In this document: piece after piece, positions 33,352-41,237 of the stretch | Position numbering within the stretch: position 1 is the stretch's first letter | How the letters are laid out: each line of letters begins with the position of its first letter | Source: DASREM01 sp035652095 | GTDB taxonomy: Bacteria; Acidobacteriota; Terriglobia; Terriglobales; Acidobacteriaceae | Assembly (NCBI GenBank): GCA_035652095.1 | Contig: DASREM010000036.1 | Location: 11,081 to 75,080 of the forward strand | Direction of reading: 5' to 3' | DNA: 64,000 nucleotides | Notes under the pieces: generated by a model | Told to the model about the DNA's origin: nothing | Databases searched by the model: none | The model's input: the letters and a program-made list of their open reading frames with translations, nothing else | Translations under genes and position numbers: made by a program

Positions 33352-33654
33352 TTATCCGCCCGCGATGGCTCCGATCACCATGAAGGGTTCCTTGCCTGAG
33401 ATCACATCGTCCGGCAGAGGAGCGTCGGGAGATTCATGGGACAGGTCTTCCTGGCAGGCAAAGAAGCGAAGAAACGCCCTGCGCTTGAGTGTGCCGTGCT
33501 CGCGAATGGCGCCTTGCAGCATCGGGTATCGGGCCTCAAGCGCATCGAGCACAGATCGCTGCGTGATTGGCGGCGCCACTTCAAGCGTGATCTCGCTCCC
33601 TACGTGAGCGAGGTTGCGGAGATGGAAGGGGAGGGTGACTCGAATTGTATTCAT
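33352..33654 (-). CDS. MoaD/ThiS-family ubiquitin-like protein
   Basis: This 100-residue protein has the beta-grasp sequence of MoaD/ThiS: IRVTLPFHLRNLAHVGSEIT and APPITQRSVLDALEARYPML. It ends in a Gly-Gly tail (VIGAIAGG), the position that is adenylated and thiocarboxylated in sulphur-carrier proteins. No moaE, thiG, moeB or other cofactor gene is in the window. It sits downstream of a BNR-repeat protein in a minus-strand cluster that also has VOC, DoxX and DinB genes. Its partner and sulphur acceptor are therefore unknown. Confidence 0.8.
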   Translation of the reverse strand: MNTIRVTLPFHLRNLAHVGSEITLEVAPPITQRSVLDALEARYPMLQGAIREHGTLKRRAFLRFFACQEDLSHESPDAPLPDDVISGKEPFMVIGAIAGG

Positions 33655-33811
33655 GTCTTTAATCGGGCGCTAAGGCGCATTGCACTCGTCTGGTTTGCTA
33701 TCTCGGAAGCGATATCCTGATGACGGTCTCCGGTTCGCTTCGCGGGACAATCAATGGGCTCTCGCTACAAGCGGGGACGAACGAATGCGTCCGTCCCCAT
33801 AAAGTTTCCGC

Positions 33812-34996
33812 TTAGGCGAGTGTTTGCACTTCTACCGATAGCACTGCCGGCAAGTCGCGGACGATTGGGTTCCAGCTGTCGCCGGCATCGGCCGAGCAGT
33901 AAACCTGGCCACCGGTGGTGCCGAAGTAGATGCCGCAGTCATCCAGCTTGTCCACAGCCATCGCATCGCGCAGAACATTCACGTAGCAGTCTTTTTGGGG
34001 CAGGCCCTTGGTCAGCGCTTCCCATTCGTTGCCGCCGCTGCGGCTGCGGAACACGCGCAGCTTTCCTTCATGCACGTAGTGCTCGCTGTCGTTTTTGATA
34101 GGGACAACGTAGATGGTTTCCGGCTCGTGCGCGTGCACGTCAATAACAAATCCGAAGTCGGTTGGCAGGTTGCCGCTGACTTCCTTCCAATTGTCTCCGG
34201 CATCGTCGCTGCGCATCACGTCCCAGTGCTTCTGCATGAAGAGCACGCCGGGACGCGACGGGTGCATGGCGACATGGTGCACGCAGTGTCCGATCTCGGC
34301 GTTGGGATCGGGAATGTATTGCGAGCGTAGCCCGCGGTTGATGGGCTTCCAGCTTTTGCCACCATCGTCGGTGCGGAAGGCGCCGGCCGCGGAAATTGCG
34401 ATGAACATGCGTTGCGGGTTGCTGGGATCGAGGATGATGGTGTGCAGGCACATGCCGCCCGCGCCTGGCTGCCACTTGGGGCCGGTGCCGTGACCACGCA
34501 GCCCGGAGAGTTCTTTCCAGTTTTCTCCGCCGTCGGTCGACTTAAAAATGGCGGCGTCCTCTACCCCGGCATAAACGGTGTCGGGTTGGGTGAGCGATGG
34601 CTCGAGATGCCATACCCGCTTGAACTCCCAGGGATGCTGGGTGCCGTCGTACCACTGGTGGGTGGTGAGAGGCTTGCCCGATTCAGACGAGGAGTCATAG
34701 ACGAACTTGTTACTCGCCGATTTGGGCGGGAACTCCGGCGTGGCGGGCTGGCCCGCGGGAGCGCCCGGCTGATACCAGTTTTTCCCTCCATCGTCGGAGC
34801 GTTGGATGATTTGTCCGAACCAGCCGCTGGTTTGCGAAGCGTAAATCCGGTTGGGATCGGCGGGCGAACCCTTCAGGTGATACATCTCCCAGCCCGCGAA
34901 GTGCGGACCGCTGACCTCCCAGTTCTGGCGTTTTCCATCTGCTGTCAGGATGAAAGCGCCTTTGCGGGTTCCCACCAGCACTCGAACCTTACTCAT
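33812..34996 (-). CDS. BNR/Asp-box beta-propeller protein (sialidase-like fold)
   Basis: The 394-residue protein has at least four Asp-box repeats: SDDGGKNWYQPG, STDGGENWKELS, TDDGGKSWKPI and SDDAGDNWKEVS (S/T-x-D-x-G-x-x-W). It should form a six- or seven-bladed propeller. It starts RVLVGTRKGAFILTADGKRQ without a signal peptide, so it seems cytoplasmic. Proteins of this type are often labelled exo-alpha-sialidase, but I see no Arg triad of real sialidases and would not claim that activity. It overlaps the next upstream VOC gene by 4 nt. Confidence 0.83.
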   Translation of the reverse strand: MSKVRVLVGTRKGAFILTADGKRQNWEVSGPHFAGWEMYHLKGSPADPNRIYASQTSGWFGQIIQRSDDGGKNWYQPGAPAGQPATPEFPPKSASNKFVYDSSSESGKPLTTHQWYDGTQHPWEFKRVWHLEPSLTQPDTVYAGVEDAAIFKSTDGGENWKELSGLRGHGTGPKWQPGAGGMCLHTIILDPSNPQRMFIAISAAGAFRTDDGGKSWKPINRGLRSQYIPDPNAEIGHCVHHVAMHPSRPGVLFMQKHWDVMRSDDAGDNWKEVSGNLPTDFGFVIDVHAHEPETIYVVPIKNDSEHYVHEGKLRVFRSRSGGNEWEALTKGLPQKDCYVNVLRDAMAVDKLDDCGIYFGTTGGQVYCSADAGDSWNPIVRDLPAVLSVEVQTLA

Positions 34997-35463
34997 CGTT
35001 CCTCCTCTGCAATTAGTATTGAAATCAGTTCCCGGGCCGGCTCAGACAAACCTGCGCAACATCCGTTCAGGGGTTGCCCGACAGCCAGCAAGTTGCCCTC
35101 ACTATCCTTGAACCATGCGCCTTTCTCGCCGGTCCCGCGGCTGGGATAATTTCCGGGGATCTCAGCGATTCCATTCACGGTCTTGAGGCCAGGGAGATCG
35201 TAGTCTTCAAACACCACGCCGCGTCGCCGCAAGCAGTTCACTACGGCTTCGATGTCGTCCACTTCGAAAGCCATCTGAGTGTGTTGGCCCGAAGGTCCAC
35301 CGGCCGACTTGAAGATGGAGAACGAGCCGCCGGCACAGCGATAGTGAAGGCCGCCCGGCCGTTCCTCGACTGGGTTCAGGCCCAGTTTCTCGGCATAAAA
35401 GGCTTTCGCGCGAGCCAGGTCCTGGGCCGGAAGCCGGGTAGAAACATTGCTTTTAACGAGCAT
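34993..35463 (-). CDS. VOC-fold (glyoxalase/bleomycin resistance) protein
   Basis: A 156-residue protein with two beta-alpha-beta-beta-beta modules. NVSTRLPAQDLARAKAFYAE is the usual module 1 start, and HTQMAFEVDDIEAVVNCLRR and WFKDSEGNLLAVGQPL make up module 2. The second-module Glu/His metal ligands are present (Q/E-L). The reaction is unknown. It overlaps the BNR gene start by 4 nt, and lies 16 nt after the DoxX stop, indicating an operon. Confidence 0.83.
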   Translation of the reverse strand: MLVKSNVSTRLPAQDLARAKAFYAEKLGLNPVEERPGGLHYRCAGGSFSIFKSAGGPSGQHTQMAFEVDDIEAVVNCLRRRGVVFEDYDLPGLKTVNGIAEIPGNYPSRGTGEKGAWFKDSEGNLLAVGQPLNGCCAGLSEPARELISILIAEEER

Positions 35464-35479
35464 AGCTACTCCTGGTGCT

Positions 35480-35875
35480 CTAACTTTCCGAAGCTCGAAG
35501 TGGAATCAGTTTTCGCAAAGACGGGTCGCGCAGGTAAAGTCCCAGCCAGGCCAGCACGCCCAGGACAACCGGAAACAACGTAAATTGAGGCTGCGTCCGG
35601 ACGTTGGTTGCGGTTGCTCCTCCCAGGAACCCGGTAAGAAGAATTGCTCCTAAGGTAGACGTACGCGGAAAGACATAGAGAGCAGTGGATAACAGGGCGA
35701 CGATTCCGAGAGGAACCAGCACGTTCTCGGAAAAGCCAAGCTTCACAGTGCCCTCCACGGCGGCCTTGGCCTTCAATACTTTCATCCCGCCGTCGAACGT
35801 CATAGATAGGGCGATGAGCCCGCTGATGATGCGGCCAGCCCAGAGGCTGGTCCGTGATGTAGTTGCCGATTGCAT
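35480..35875 (-). CDS. DoxX-like membrane protein
   Basis: The 131-residue protein has four hydrophobic helices: RIISGLIALSMTFDGGMKVL, VLVPLGIVALLSTALYVF, LGAILLTGFLGGATATNV and LFPVVLGVLAWLGLYL. This and the GGAxAT-type motif match the DoxX-like family of integral membrane proteins, which is often associated with redox or stress genes. A role is not known. The ATG at 35875 follows GAGGAG by 4 nt; a start four codons earlier lacks this. Confidence 0.85.
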   Translation of the reverse strand: MQSATTSRTSLWAGRIISGLIALSMTFDGGMKVLKAKAAVEGTVKLGFSENVLVPLGIVALLSTALYVFPRTSTLGAILLTGFLGGATATNVRTQPQFTLFPVVLGVLAWLGLYLRDPSLRKLIPLRASES

Positions 35876-35973
35876 AGTTCTCCTCAAGGTTCTGAAGTTG
35901 AGGGCGTGTCTTGCCTCGCCCTGTCATCACGTCGGGCGAGAGAGCGCGAAATCGACACGACTGGAATTTTTAT

Positions 35974-36456
35974 TTAGCCGACGGTCTGACCGTGTCCCAG
36001 GAATTTTTTCAGGTACGCCAGTTGACCCACGTGGAACGTTTCATGCAGGCACAGGAACGCGACGAAGCCGCCAACTTTGCCATCCATGGTAGGAACGCCC
36101 TCGGGGGCCGGTTTTGCAAGATCCTCTTCGGTCGCGTTGGCGAGGGAAGTCGAGAGTTTTGCGGACACTTCGTCCCAGGCGGCGCGAATCTGTTCCGCGG
36201 AAGGATACTGGTCTGAGGGGACCAGCTTAGCACCGCGTGAAAACAGTTTTCGCCAGGGTGCTGACCACTTGGCGCCCAGCATTTCGGCAACGAGCGCGCG
36301 ATGCACGACTACGTGCCCCGCCACCCAGGTCAGGTGATTGGAATCATCGCTGGGCTGGGTGAGCCATTGCTCCGCGGGCACGCTACTCGTCACCTTGTCG
36401 AAAATATCAGCGTTGGTTTTGAACATGCCTCTGATGATGGAAAAATCCATATTCAT
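35974..36456 (-). CDS. DinB-family protein
   Basis: This 160-residue protein has the DinB bundle: MDFSIIRGMFKTNADIFDKV, then HLTWVAGHVVVHRALVAEML and a C-terminal CLHETFHVGQLAYLKKFLG. The three metal-binding His positions are retained. The family covers mycothiol- or bacillithiol-type transferases and many uncharacterised stress proteins. The ATG at 36456 has GAGGG 5 nt upstream. It lies directly downstream of the HxlR regulator, which may control it. Confidence 0.86.
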   Translation of the reverse strand: MNMDFSIIRGMFKTNADIFDKVTSSVPAEQWLTQPSDDSNHLTWVAGHVVVHRALVAEMLGAKWSAPWRKLFSRGAKLVPSDQYPSAEQIRAAWDEVSAKLSTSLANATEEDLAKPAPEGVPTMDGKVGGFVAFLCLHETFHVGQLAYLKKFLGHGQTVG

Positions 36457-36498
36457 AATTGCCCTCAGAATATGAGTGACGAAATTTTCGCCAATCGG

Positions 36499-36948
36499 TT
36501 AGTTTTCAAATCGCGGCAGCACCGGAGTGAGATCGTGGTTTTGCCAGCGTCGCCGAACTTCCTGGAGAACTTGCTCGCGATTTTGCGCCATCCTGTCGAT
36601 CACCGCACAGGGGGCGCCAGTATTCTCGTGCCGCGCGCCCCAGATCAGCAGTTCCAACATCACGGGCGCCAGATCAATGCCCTTCTCAGTAAGCCGATAG
36701 TTCACCCGCCGCCGGTCGCTGGCTTCCCGTTCGGCCGTAATAATTCCAGAGGCCTCAAGCTTTTTCAGCCGATCGGAAAGAATGTTGGTGGCGATTCCTT
36801 CTCCCGACTCCTGGAACTCCTTGAAGGTGTGATATCCACGGACCATCAGGTCCCGGATGATCAGCAGCGACCAGCTGTCGCCCAGCATCTCCAGGGAAAT
36901 ACTTACCGGACATCCGGAGCGTTGCTTGGTCTTCGACTTCCGTGGCAC
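36499..36948 (-). CDS. HxlR-family transcriptional regulator
   Basis: A 149-residue winged-helix regulator: CPVSISLEMLGDSWSLLIIR, DLMVRGYHTFKEFQESGEGI, and ATNILSDRLKKLEASGIITA are the classic HxlR helix-turn-helix residues. The conserved Cys (first residue quoted above) is the redox- or electrophile-sensing one in HxlR/HypR/YodB members. I took the GTG at 36948 (MPRKSKTKQRSGCPV) because the longer frame, from TTG at 36984, would lie inside a palindrome that looks like the operator. It probably regulates itself and the DinB-to-VOC cluster below it. Confidence 0.88.
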   Translation of the reverse strand: MPRKSKTKQRSGCPVSISLEMLGDSWSLLIIRDLMVRGYHTFKEFQESGEGIATNILSDRLKKLEASGIITAEREASDRRRVNYRLTEKGIDLAPVMLELLIWGARHENTGAPCAVIDRMAQNREQVLQEVRRRWQNHDLTPVLPRFEN

Positions 36949-36969
36949 TTGGGGAACTCTAGCAAAGTA

Positions 36970-36986
36970 ACTTGCAAAATGCAAGT
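36970..36986. promoter_or_regulatory. Perfect 7-3-7 palindrome, likely HxlR operator
   Basis: ACTTGCA-AAA-TGCAAGT is an exact inverted repeat 22 nt upstream of the HxlR GTG start. HxlR proteins bind short dyads near their own promoters. Between the HxlR gene and the divergent LuxR gene it could also control the latter. Confidence 0.7.
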
Positions 36987-37098
36987 CAAAAATTAGAGTG
37001 AAAAATCCAGATTCACCATCAAACTTGAGGAGCGCGGATCTCTACGGATTGCAGGGTGATGCGCGAAGTTTGCCGGATTCAAGCCGGCCAACACTGAA

Positions 37099-38742
37099 AT
37101 GACGAGAACGCGGACAATCGCGGATCGGCGGGCATGGCTGCGCCAGCAAGACCGGGGTACAGCCTTGCCCCGTCTGGCGGGCGCGGATCGCGAGCGCCCG
37201 GTTGAGCCAAGCGACCTCGAGGCCCGCGCCCATGCCGCGCACCTGACTGGAAAGGAAGCGGAAGGCGAAGAATTGCTGGCGCGAGCGCACCAGGAGTTTG
37301 CCAAGCGCGGAGAGAACCGGCGAGCTGCACGGTGCGCATTCTGGCTGGGCTTTCTGGCGCTGATTCAGGGCAAGGCGGCGCAGTCGGGCGGGTGGCTCTC
37401 GCGGGCGGAACGGTTTCTTGAGGGCGAAGCCAATTGCGTGGAGCGTGGCTACCTGCTGCTGCCATCGGGTTACCGGTGCGTTCATGGCGGCGATCCCGCG
37501 GGCGCCTACGCGACCTTCAGGCAAGCAGCTGAAATCGGGAGGCGATTTGGCGACAAGGATCTCGCCACTCTTGCCTTACAGGGCCAGGGCCGCGCGTTGA
37601 TACGTCAAGGCGAAATCGAGCGTGGCGTGAACTTACTCGACGAGGCGATGGTGGCAGTGACGGCAAATGAAGTCTCGCCAATCGTTGCCGGAGGAGTGTA
37701 TTGCAGCGTGATTGAGGCTTGCGGCGAGATCTTTGACGTTCGCCGGGCGCAGGAATGGACAGCCGCGCTGGAACGTTGGTGCGCCGAACAATCCGAGTCG
37801 GTTCCTTACCGGGGCCATTGCCTGGTACGACGCGCCGAGATCCTGCAGCTCAGAGGGGCATGGGGGGATGCCTTGGCGGAAGCGCAGCGTGCCAGCACGT
37901 GGTTTTCGCAGCCGGAGCCGAAACCCTCGGCAGGGAATGCTCTGTACCGGATGGCTGAATTGCATCGCTTGCGCGGGGAGTTCGACAAAGCCGAGCAGGC
38001 GTACCGACAAGCGAGCCAGTGGAACCATACGGCCCAGCCTGGCCTCGCGCTGCTGCGGCTGGCGCAAGGCCGGACCGAGTCCGCGGCCTCCGCGCTTCGG
38101 GACGCACTCGAACACCTGAAAGAGCCGGCAAAGCGTGCGCGAGCGCTAGAAGCCTATGTGGAAATCGCACTGGCGGGGGGAGATGGGGCAACAGCCCGGG
38201 AAGCGGCAGAGGAATTGTCCGCGACGGCGGAGCGCTATCGCGTGACATTTCTTCATGCCCTGGCCTGCAGCGCTATGGGGGCGGTGCTCCTTGCCGAAGG
38301 CGAGCATCGGGTAGCGCTTCGTGAGCTGCGAAAGGCCTGGAGGATGTGGTGCGAACAGGACACGCCCTACGAAGCAGCAAGAGTGCGAGTTCTGATGGGC
38401 CTGGCCTGCCGGGAAATAGGGAATCTGGATGCAGCGGAATTGGAACTCGCTGCGGCGCGGCAGGCTTTCGAGCGCCTGGGCGCCACTCCAGATCTGGTGC
38501 GAATCGATGAACTATTTCAGACAAAAGCCGCGTGCAGGGTCGGAGGACTCACAGAGCGTGAGCTCGAAGTATTGCGCTTGATTGCGTCCGGCATGAAAAA
38601 TCGGGCGATCGCAGGCAAACTCAAAATCAGCGAGAAAACCGTGGCCCGCCATGTCAGCAACATTTTCATGAAGCTTGATCTCTCCTCGCGAGCGGCGGCC
38701 ACCGCTTATGCATACGAACATGCGCTGGTCCGGCCTGCATAA
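37099..38742 (+). CDS. LuxR-family regulator with TPR-like sensor region
   Basis: The 547-residue protein ends in a LuxR/FixJ DNA-binding domain: GLTERELEVLRLIASGMKNR, then AIAGKLKISEKTVARHVSNI, and FMKLDLSSRAAATAYA. The remaining 480 residues are TPR-like helix pairs (ARAHAAHLTGKEAEGEELLA, AWGDALAEAQRASTWF, and so on). There is no ATPase P-loop, so it resembles the C-terminal part of MalT/LAL regulators without the NOD. The ATG at 37099 gives MTRTRTIADRRAWLRQ. It may sense a ligand or partner through the TPRs. The next gene, a flavin monooxygenase, is a probable target. Confidence 0.86.
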   Translation: MTRTRTIADRRAWLRQQDRGTALPRLAGADRERPVEPSDLEARAHAAHLTGKEAEGEELLARAHQEFAKRGENRRAARCAFWLGFLALIQGKAAQSGGWLSRAERFLEGEANCVERGYLLLPSGYRCVHGGDPAGAYATFRQAAEIGRRFGDKDLATLALQGQGRALIRQGEIERGVNLLDEAMVAVTANEVSPIVAGGVYCSVIEACGEIFDVRRAQEWTAALERWCAEQSESVPYRGHCLVRRAEILQLRGAWGDALAEAQRASTWFSQPEPKPSAGNALYRMAELHRLRGEFDKAEQAYRQASQWNHTAQPGLALLRLAQGRTESAASALRDALEHLKEPAKRARALEAYVEIALAGGDGATAREAAEELSATAERYRVTFLHALACSAMGAVLLAEGEHRVALRELRKAWRMWCEQDTPYEAARVRVLMGLACREIGNLDAAELELAAARQAFERLGATPDLVRIDELFQTKAACRVGGLTERELEVLRLIASGMKNRAIAGKLKISEKTVARHVSNIFMKLDLSSRAAATAYAYEHALVRPA

Positions 38743-38753
38743 AATTACCCATA

Positions 38754-38767
38754 TCGCAAAATTGCGA
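38754..38767. promoter_or_regulatory. Inverted repeat between LuxR regulator and monooxygenase
   Basis: TCGCAA-AA-TTGCGA lies 12 nt after the LuxR stop and 67 nt before the monooxygenase ATG. It has the size of an operator half-site pair and could be bound by the upstream regulator; no U-run follows, so a terminator is less likely. Confidence 0.4.
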
Positions 38768-38833
38768 ATCTACGCACTTCGTTCGATGTGCGGCGTGCCC
38801 GCTTGCGCTATGTTTTTCCGGGTGGGGTGAAAA

Positions 38834-39973
38834 ATGACAAATCAGAAATCAGGGTCTCAAACTCTCGTGATCGGCGGCGGCCAGGCCGGATTGTCGGTTG
38901 GATATTACCTGAAGCAGCAGGGCATTCCGTTCCAGATTCTCGATGCGTATCCCCGTGTCGGCGATGCGTGGAGAAGGCGGTGGGACTCCTTGCGGCTGTT
39001 CAGCCCGGCACGGTACGACGGCCTTCCCGGGATGCGTTTTCCGGCACGCGGGGATGCGTTTCCAACCAAGGACGAGGTTGCCGATTATCTCGAGTCGTAC
39101 GCGCAACGATTCAAGCTACCAGTGCGCAACGGAGTGCGAGTCGATCGTCTTTACAAGGAAGATGGCCGTTTTATTGCCTCGGCGGGGGACCAGCGCTTTG
39201 AAGCCGACAACGTAGTGGTGGCGATGGCGAATTACCAGGTGCCGAAACTGCCACCGTTTGCGCGGGAGCTGGATACGGGCATCGTTCAACTGCACTCGCA
39301 CGACTACCGTAATCCCGGACAGTTGCAGGACGGAGGCGTGCTGGTGGTGGGAGTTGGAAATTCCGGGGCAGATATCGCCATAGAAATCGCGAAAACTCAC
39401 CGCACATGGATGGCGGGGAAGGAGTCGGGACATATTCCGTTCTCGATTGAGAGTTTCCTGGCACGATTCGTCTTTGTCCGCCTGGTTCGCTTGCTTGGAC
39501 ACCACATACTCTCGGTAGCGACGCCGATCGGGCGGAAGGTACGTCCGAAAATGCTTGGGCAGGCCACCCCGTTGGTCCGGGTGAAGCCGAACGAACTGGC
39601 AACGGCGGGAATTGAGCGAGTGGGCCGCGTAATCGGGGTACAGAACGGTTTTCCGCAACTCGCCGACTGCGGTGTTCTCGAGGTGAAAAATGTAGTCTGG
39701 TGCACGGGATACGATCCCGGCTTTTCCTGGATCGATCTACCGGTGTTCGGAGAGGATGGCAGACCGATTCATGATCGTGGAGTAGTTACCGAAGTTCCCG
39801 GGCTATATTTCGTCGGGCTGCACTTTCTGTTTGCCATGACCTCGGCGACCTTGACCGGGGTTGGACGCGACTCAAAACGCGTGGTTCAGGCGATCAAGGC
39901 GCGATGCCGGGGCCTGCAACCTGCGACAGGGCAGAAGTTCAACCGCATCGAACTCGCTGGGGTACGTAGGTAA
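38834..39973 (+). CDS. Flavin-dependent monooxygenase (CzcO/FMO-like)
   Basis: The 379-residue protein has an N-terminal FAD site LVIGGGQAGLSVGYYLKQQG and a second Rossmann motif GGVLVVGVGNSGADIAIEIA for NADPH. A central FxGxxxHSxxY-type block is present (LDTGIVQLHSHDYRNPGQLQ). YFVGLHFLFAMTSATLTGVG ends the domain. The likely role is oxygenation or hydroxylation of a small nitrogen- or sulphur-containing metabolite; the substrate is unknown. It follows the LuxR-TPR regulator by 91 bp. Confidence 0.88.
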   Translation: MTNQKSGSQTLVIGGGQAGLSVGYYLKQQGIPFQILDAYPRVGDAWRRRWDSLRLFSPARYDGLPGMRFPARGDAFPTKDEVADYLESYAQRFKLPVRNGVRVDRLYKEDGRFIASAGDQRFEADNVVVAMANYQVPKLPPFARELDTGIVQLHSHDYRNPGQLQDGGVLVVGVGNSGADIAIEIAKTHRTWMAGKESGHIPFSIESFLARFVFVRLVRLLGHHILSVATPIGRKVRPKMLGQATPLVRVKPNELATAGIERVGRVIGVQNGFPQLADCGVLEVKNVVWCTGYDPGFSWIDLPVFGEDGRPIHDRGVVTEVPGLYFVGLHFLFAMTSATLTGVGRDSKRVVQAIKARCRGLQPATGQKFNRIELAGVRR

Positions 39974-40012
39974 CGTTGACCGTCGGCCCGGTACTTGCCA
40001 TGCTGGGTGGCG

Positions 40013-40471
40013 ATGGCTTCCCCATCAAGAATGCGTCCGAAGAGCACGCGACCCCCTCGGATCCGTGTGCCCAATAATGAACGCGCCCTGTTCGTTGTGG
40101 ATGAGAAGAAGTTGATCGGGGTGGTGCAGCGGCTATCGCTGACCGGCGGGTCTGCGGTCCTGGTCAAAGGGCCGATCCCGGAGGGAACCGTCGGCGAGAT
40201 GATTTTGAATACCGTGTTCGGAAAAGTCGAGGCCCAGATTGAGTTCATCCACATGGGCGCTGATGGCAAGCCGCACGCGCAGGCCTTCCGCTTTCTTGAG
40301 ATGGACGCTGTGAGCGAAAAACGGTTTGCTGCGGCTGCGAAACAGATGCAACAGGCCGGGTTCAGCGACGTGGAAACGAAGGAAAATCTGGGTAATCTCG
40401 CCGCCAAAGGCTGGGACAAACTGCGCGAGAGCGTGCGGCAGTTAGGCAAGCGAGGCAGCAATAAAGATTAG
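40013..40471 (+). CDS. PilZ-like domain protein
   Basis: A 152-residue protein. Its core, RIRVPNNERALFVVDEKKLI, then GVVQRLSLTGGSAVL, has the PilZ-type RxxxR...(D/N)xSxxG arrangement in a variant form, although the first Arg pair is less canonical. The C-terminal helix region, rich in Lys and Gln, may bind a partner. If it is a real PilZ domain it would bind cyclic di-GMP; the missing Asp/Asn in the second motif (LSLTGG) weakens this. The ATG at 40013 gives MASPSRMRPKSTRPP; an internal ATG at 40031 is possible. Confidence 0.6.
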   Translation: MASPSRMRPKSTRPPRIRVPNNERALFVVDEKKLIGVVQRLSLTGGSAVLVKGPIPEGTVGEMILNTVFGKVEAQIEFIHMGADGKPHAQAFRFLEMDAVSEKRFAAAAKQMQQAGFSDVETKENLGNLAAKGWDKLRESVRQLGKRGSNKD

Positions 40472-40520
40472 GTTTTGTCGAGAGCGTTTCTCCCCTACTG
40501 CTGTCTTCACCGTCGCGGGT

Positions 40521-41108
40521 TTACGCGCTCATCTCTCCATACAGCCAAGCTTTCGCCATGGCCCAGTCTCGCTTGACCGTGGCGGGAGAAATTTTCAGCA
40601 CCTCGGCAGTGTCTTCGATAGAAAGTCCGGCAAAGAACCTGAGCTCGACAATGCGGCCCTGTTGAGGATCGATTTCGCCTAACCTGGTCAATGCTTCGTC
40701 GAGCGCGATGACATTTACATCGCGCTGCTCCGCAGCGACAAGGCCTTCGTCGAGGGTCACCTTGATACCTCCGGAACCGCGCTTGGCCGCGTGATGCGCG
40801 CGCGCGTGGTCCACCAGCACGCGGCGCATCATCTGCGCGGCAATGCCAAAAAAATGGGAGCGGTTTTGCCAGTTCACGTCTCTCTGATCGACCAGGCGCA
40901 GATACGCCTCGTGAACAAGAGCCGTGCTTTGCAGAGTATGGCCGACGTTCTCTCTTCGAAGATAGCTTTGCGCCAGGCGGCGCAATTCGTCGTAAACGAG
41001 CGGGAGAAGTTGATCCAGTGCCTTGGCATCGCCATCGGTCCACTGCAGGAGCAGGCGGGTAACTGCCTGCGTGGTGTCGCGTCCGGGCTTGGGGTCGCTG
41101 GCAGCCAT
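40521..41108 (-). CDS. ECF-type RNA polymerase sigma factor (TIGR02999-like)
   Basis: The 195-residue sigma factor has region 2 (LVYDELRRLAQSYLRRENVG, then HTLQSTALVHEAYLRLVDQR) and region 4 (RLGEIDPQQGRIVELRFFAG, LSIEDTAEVLKISPATVKRD). The phrases HTLQSTALVHEAYLRL and RRVLVDHARA are hallmarks of the group TIGR02999 sigma factors found in Acidobacteria and Planctomycetes. These usually lie next to a Ser/Thr kinase, as here, and activate or couple to it. I chose the ATG at 41108 (MAASDPKPGRD); an upstream frame to 41213 lacks sense. The kinase gene is 129 bp downstream on the same strand. Confidence 0.9.
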   Translation of the reverse strand: MAASDPKPGRDTTQAVTRLLLQWTDGDAKALDQLLPLVYDELRRLAQSYLRRENVGHTLQSTALVHEAYLRLVDQRDVNWQNRSHFFGIAAQMMRRVLVDHARAHHAAKRGSGGIKVTLDEGLVAAEQRDVNVIALDEALTRLGEIDPQQGRIVELRFFAGLSIEDTAEVLKISPATVKRDWAMAKAWLYGEMSA

Positions 41109-41237
41109 GGAAAAGCGCCTTATTTTACAGGGAATGGATGGACGGGAAGAAGCAGATTTCTGCCTGCGATTCCCGGATTGACGGGTGTTCTGGCTCGTTT
41201 GGCATCGCATCACTGCGGGGCGGCTGTCGCTACTGGT

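Noticed and set aside
33812..34996. True sialidase activity for the BNR protein
   Set aside because: Asp-boxes only show the propeller fold; no signal peptide or catalytic Arg triad of sialidases could be recognised.
35915..35940. 7-bp hairpin CTCGCCC/GGGCGAG as a terminator
   Set aside because: The loop is 12 nt, there is no T-run in either direction, and it lies between two genes of one likely operon.
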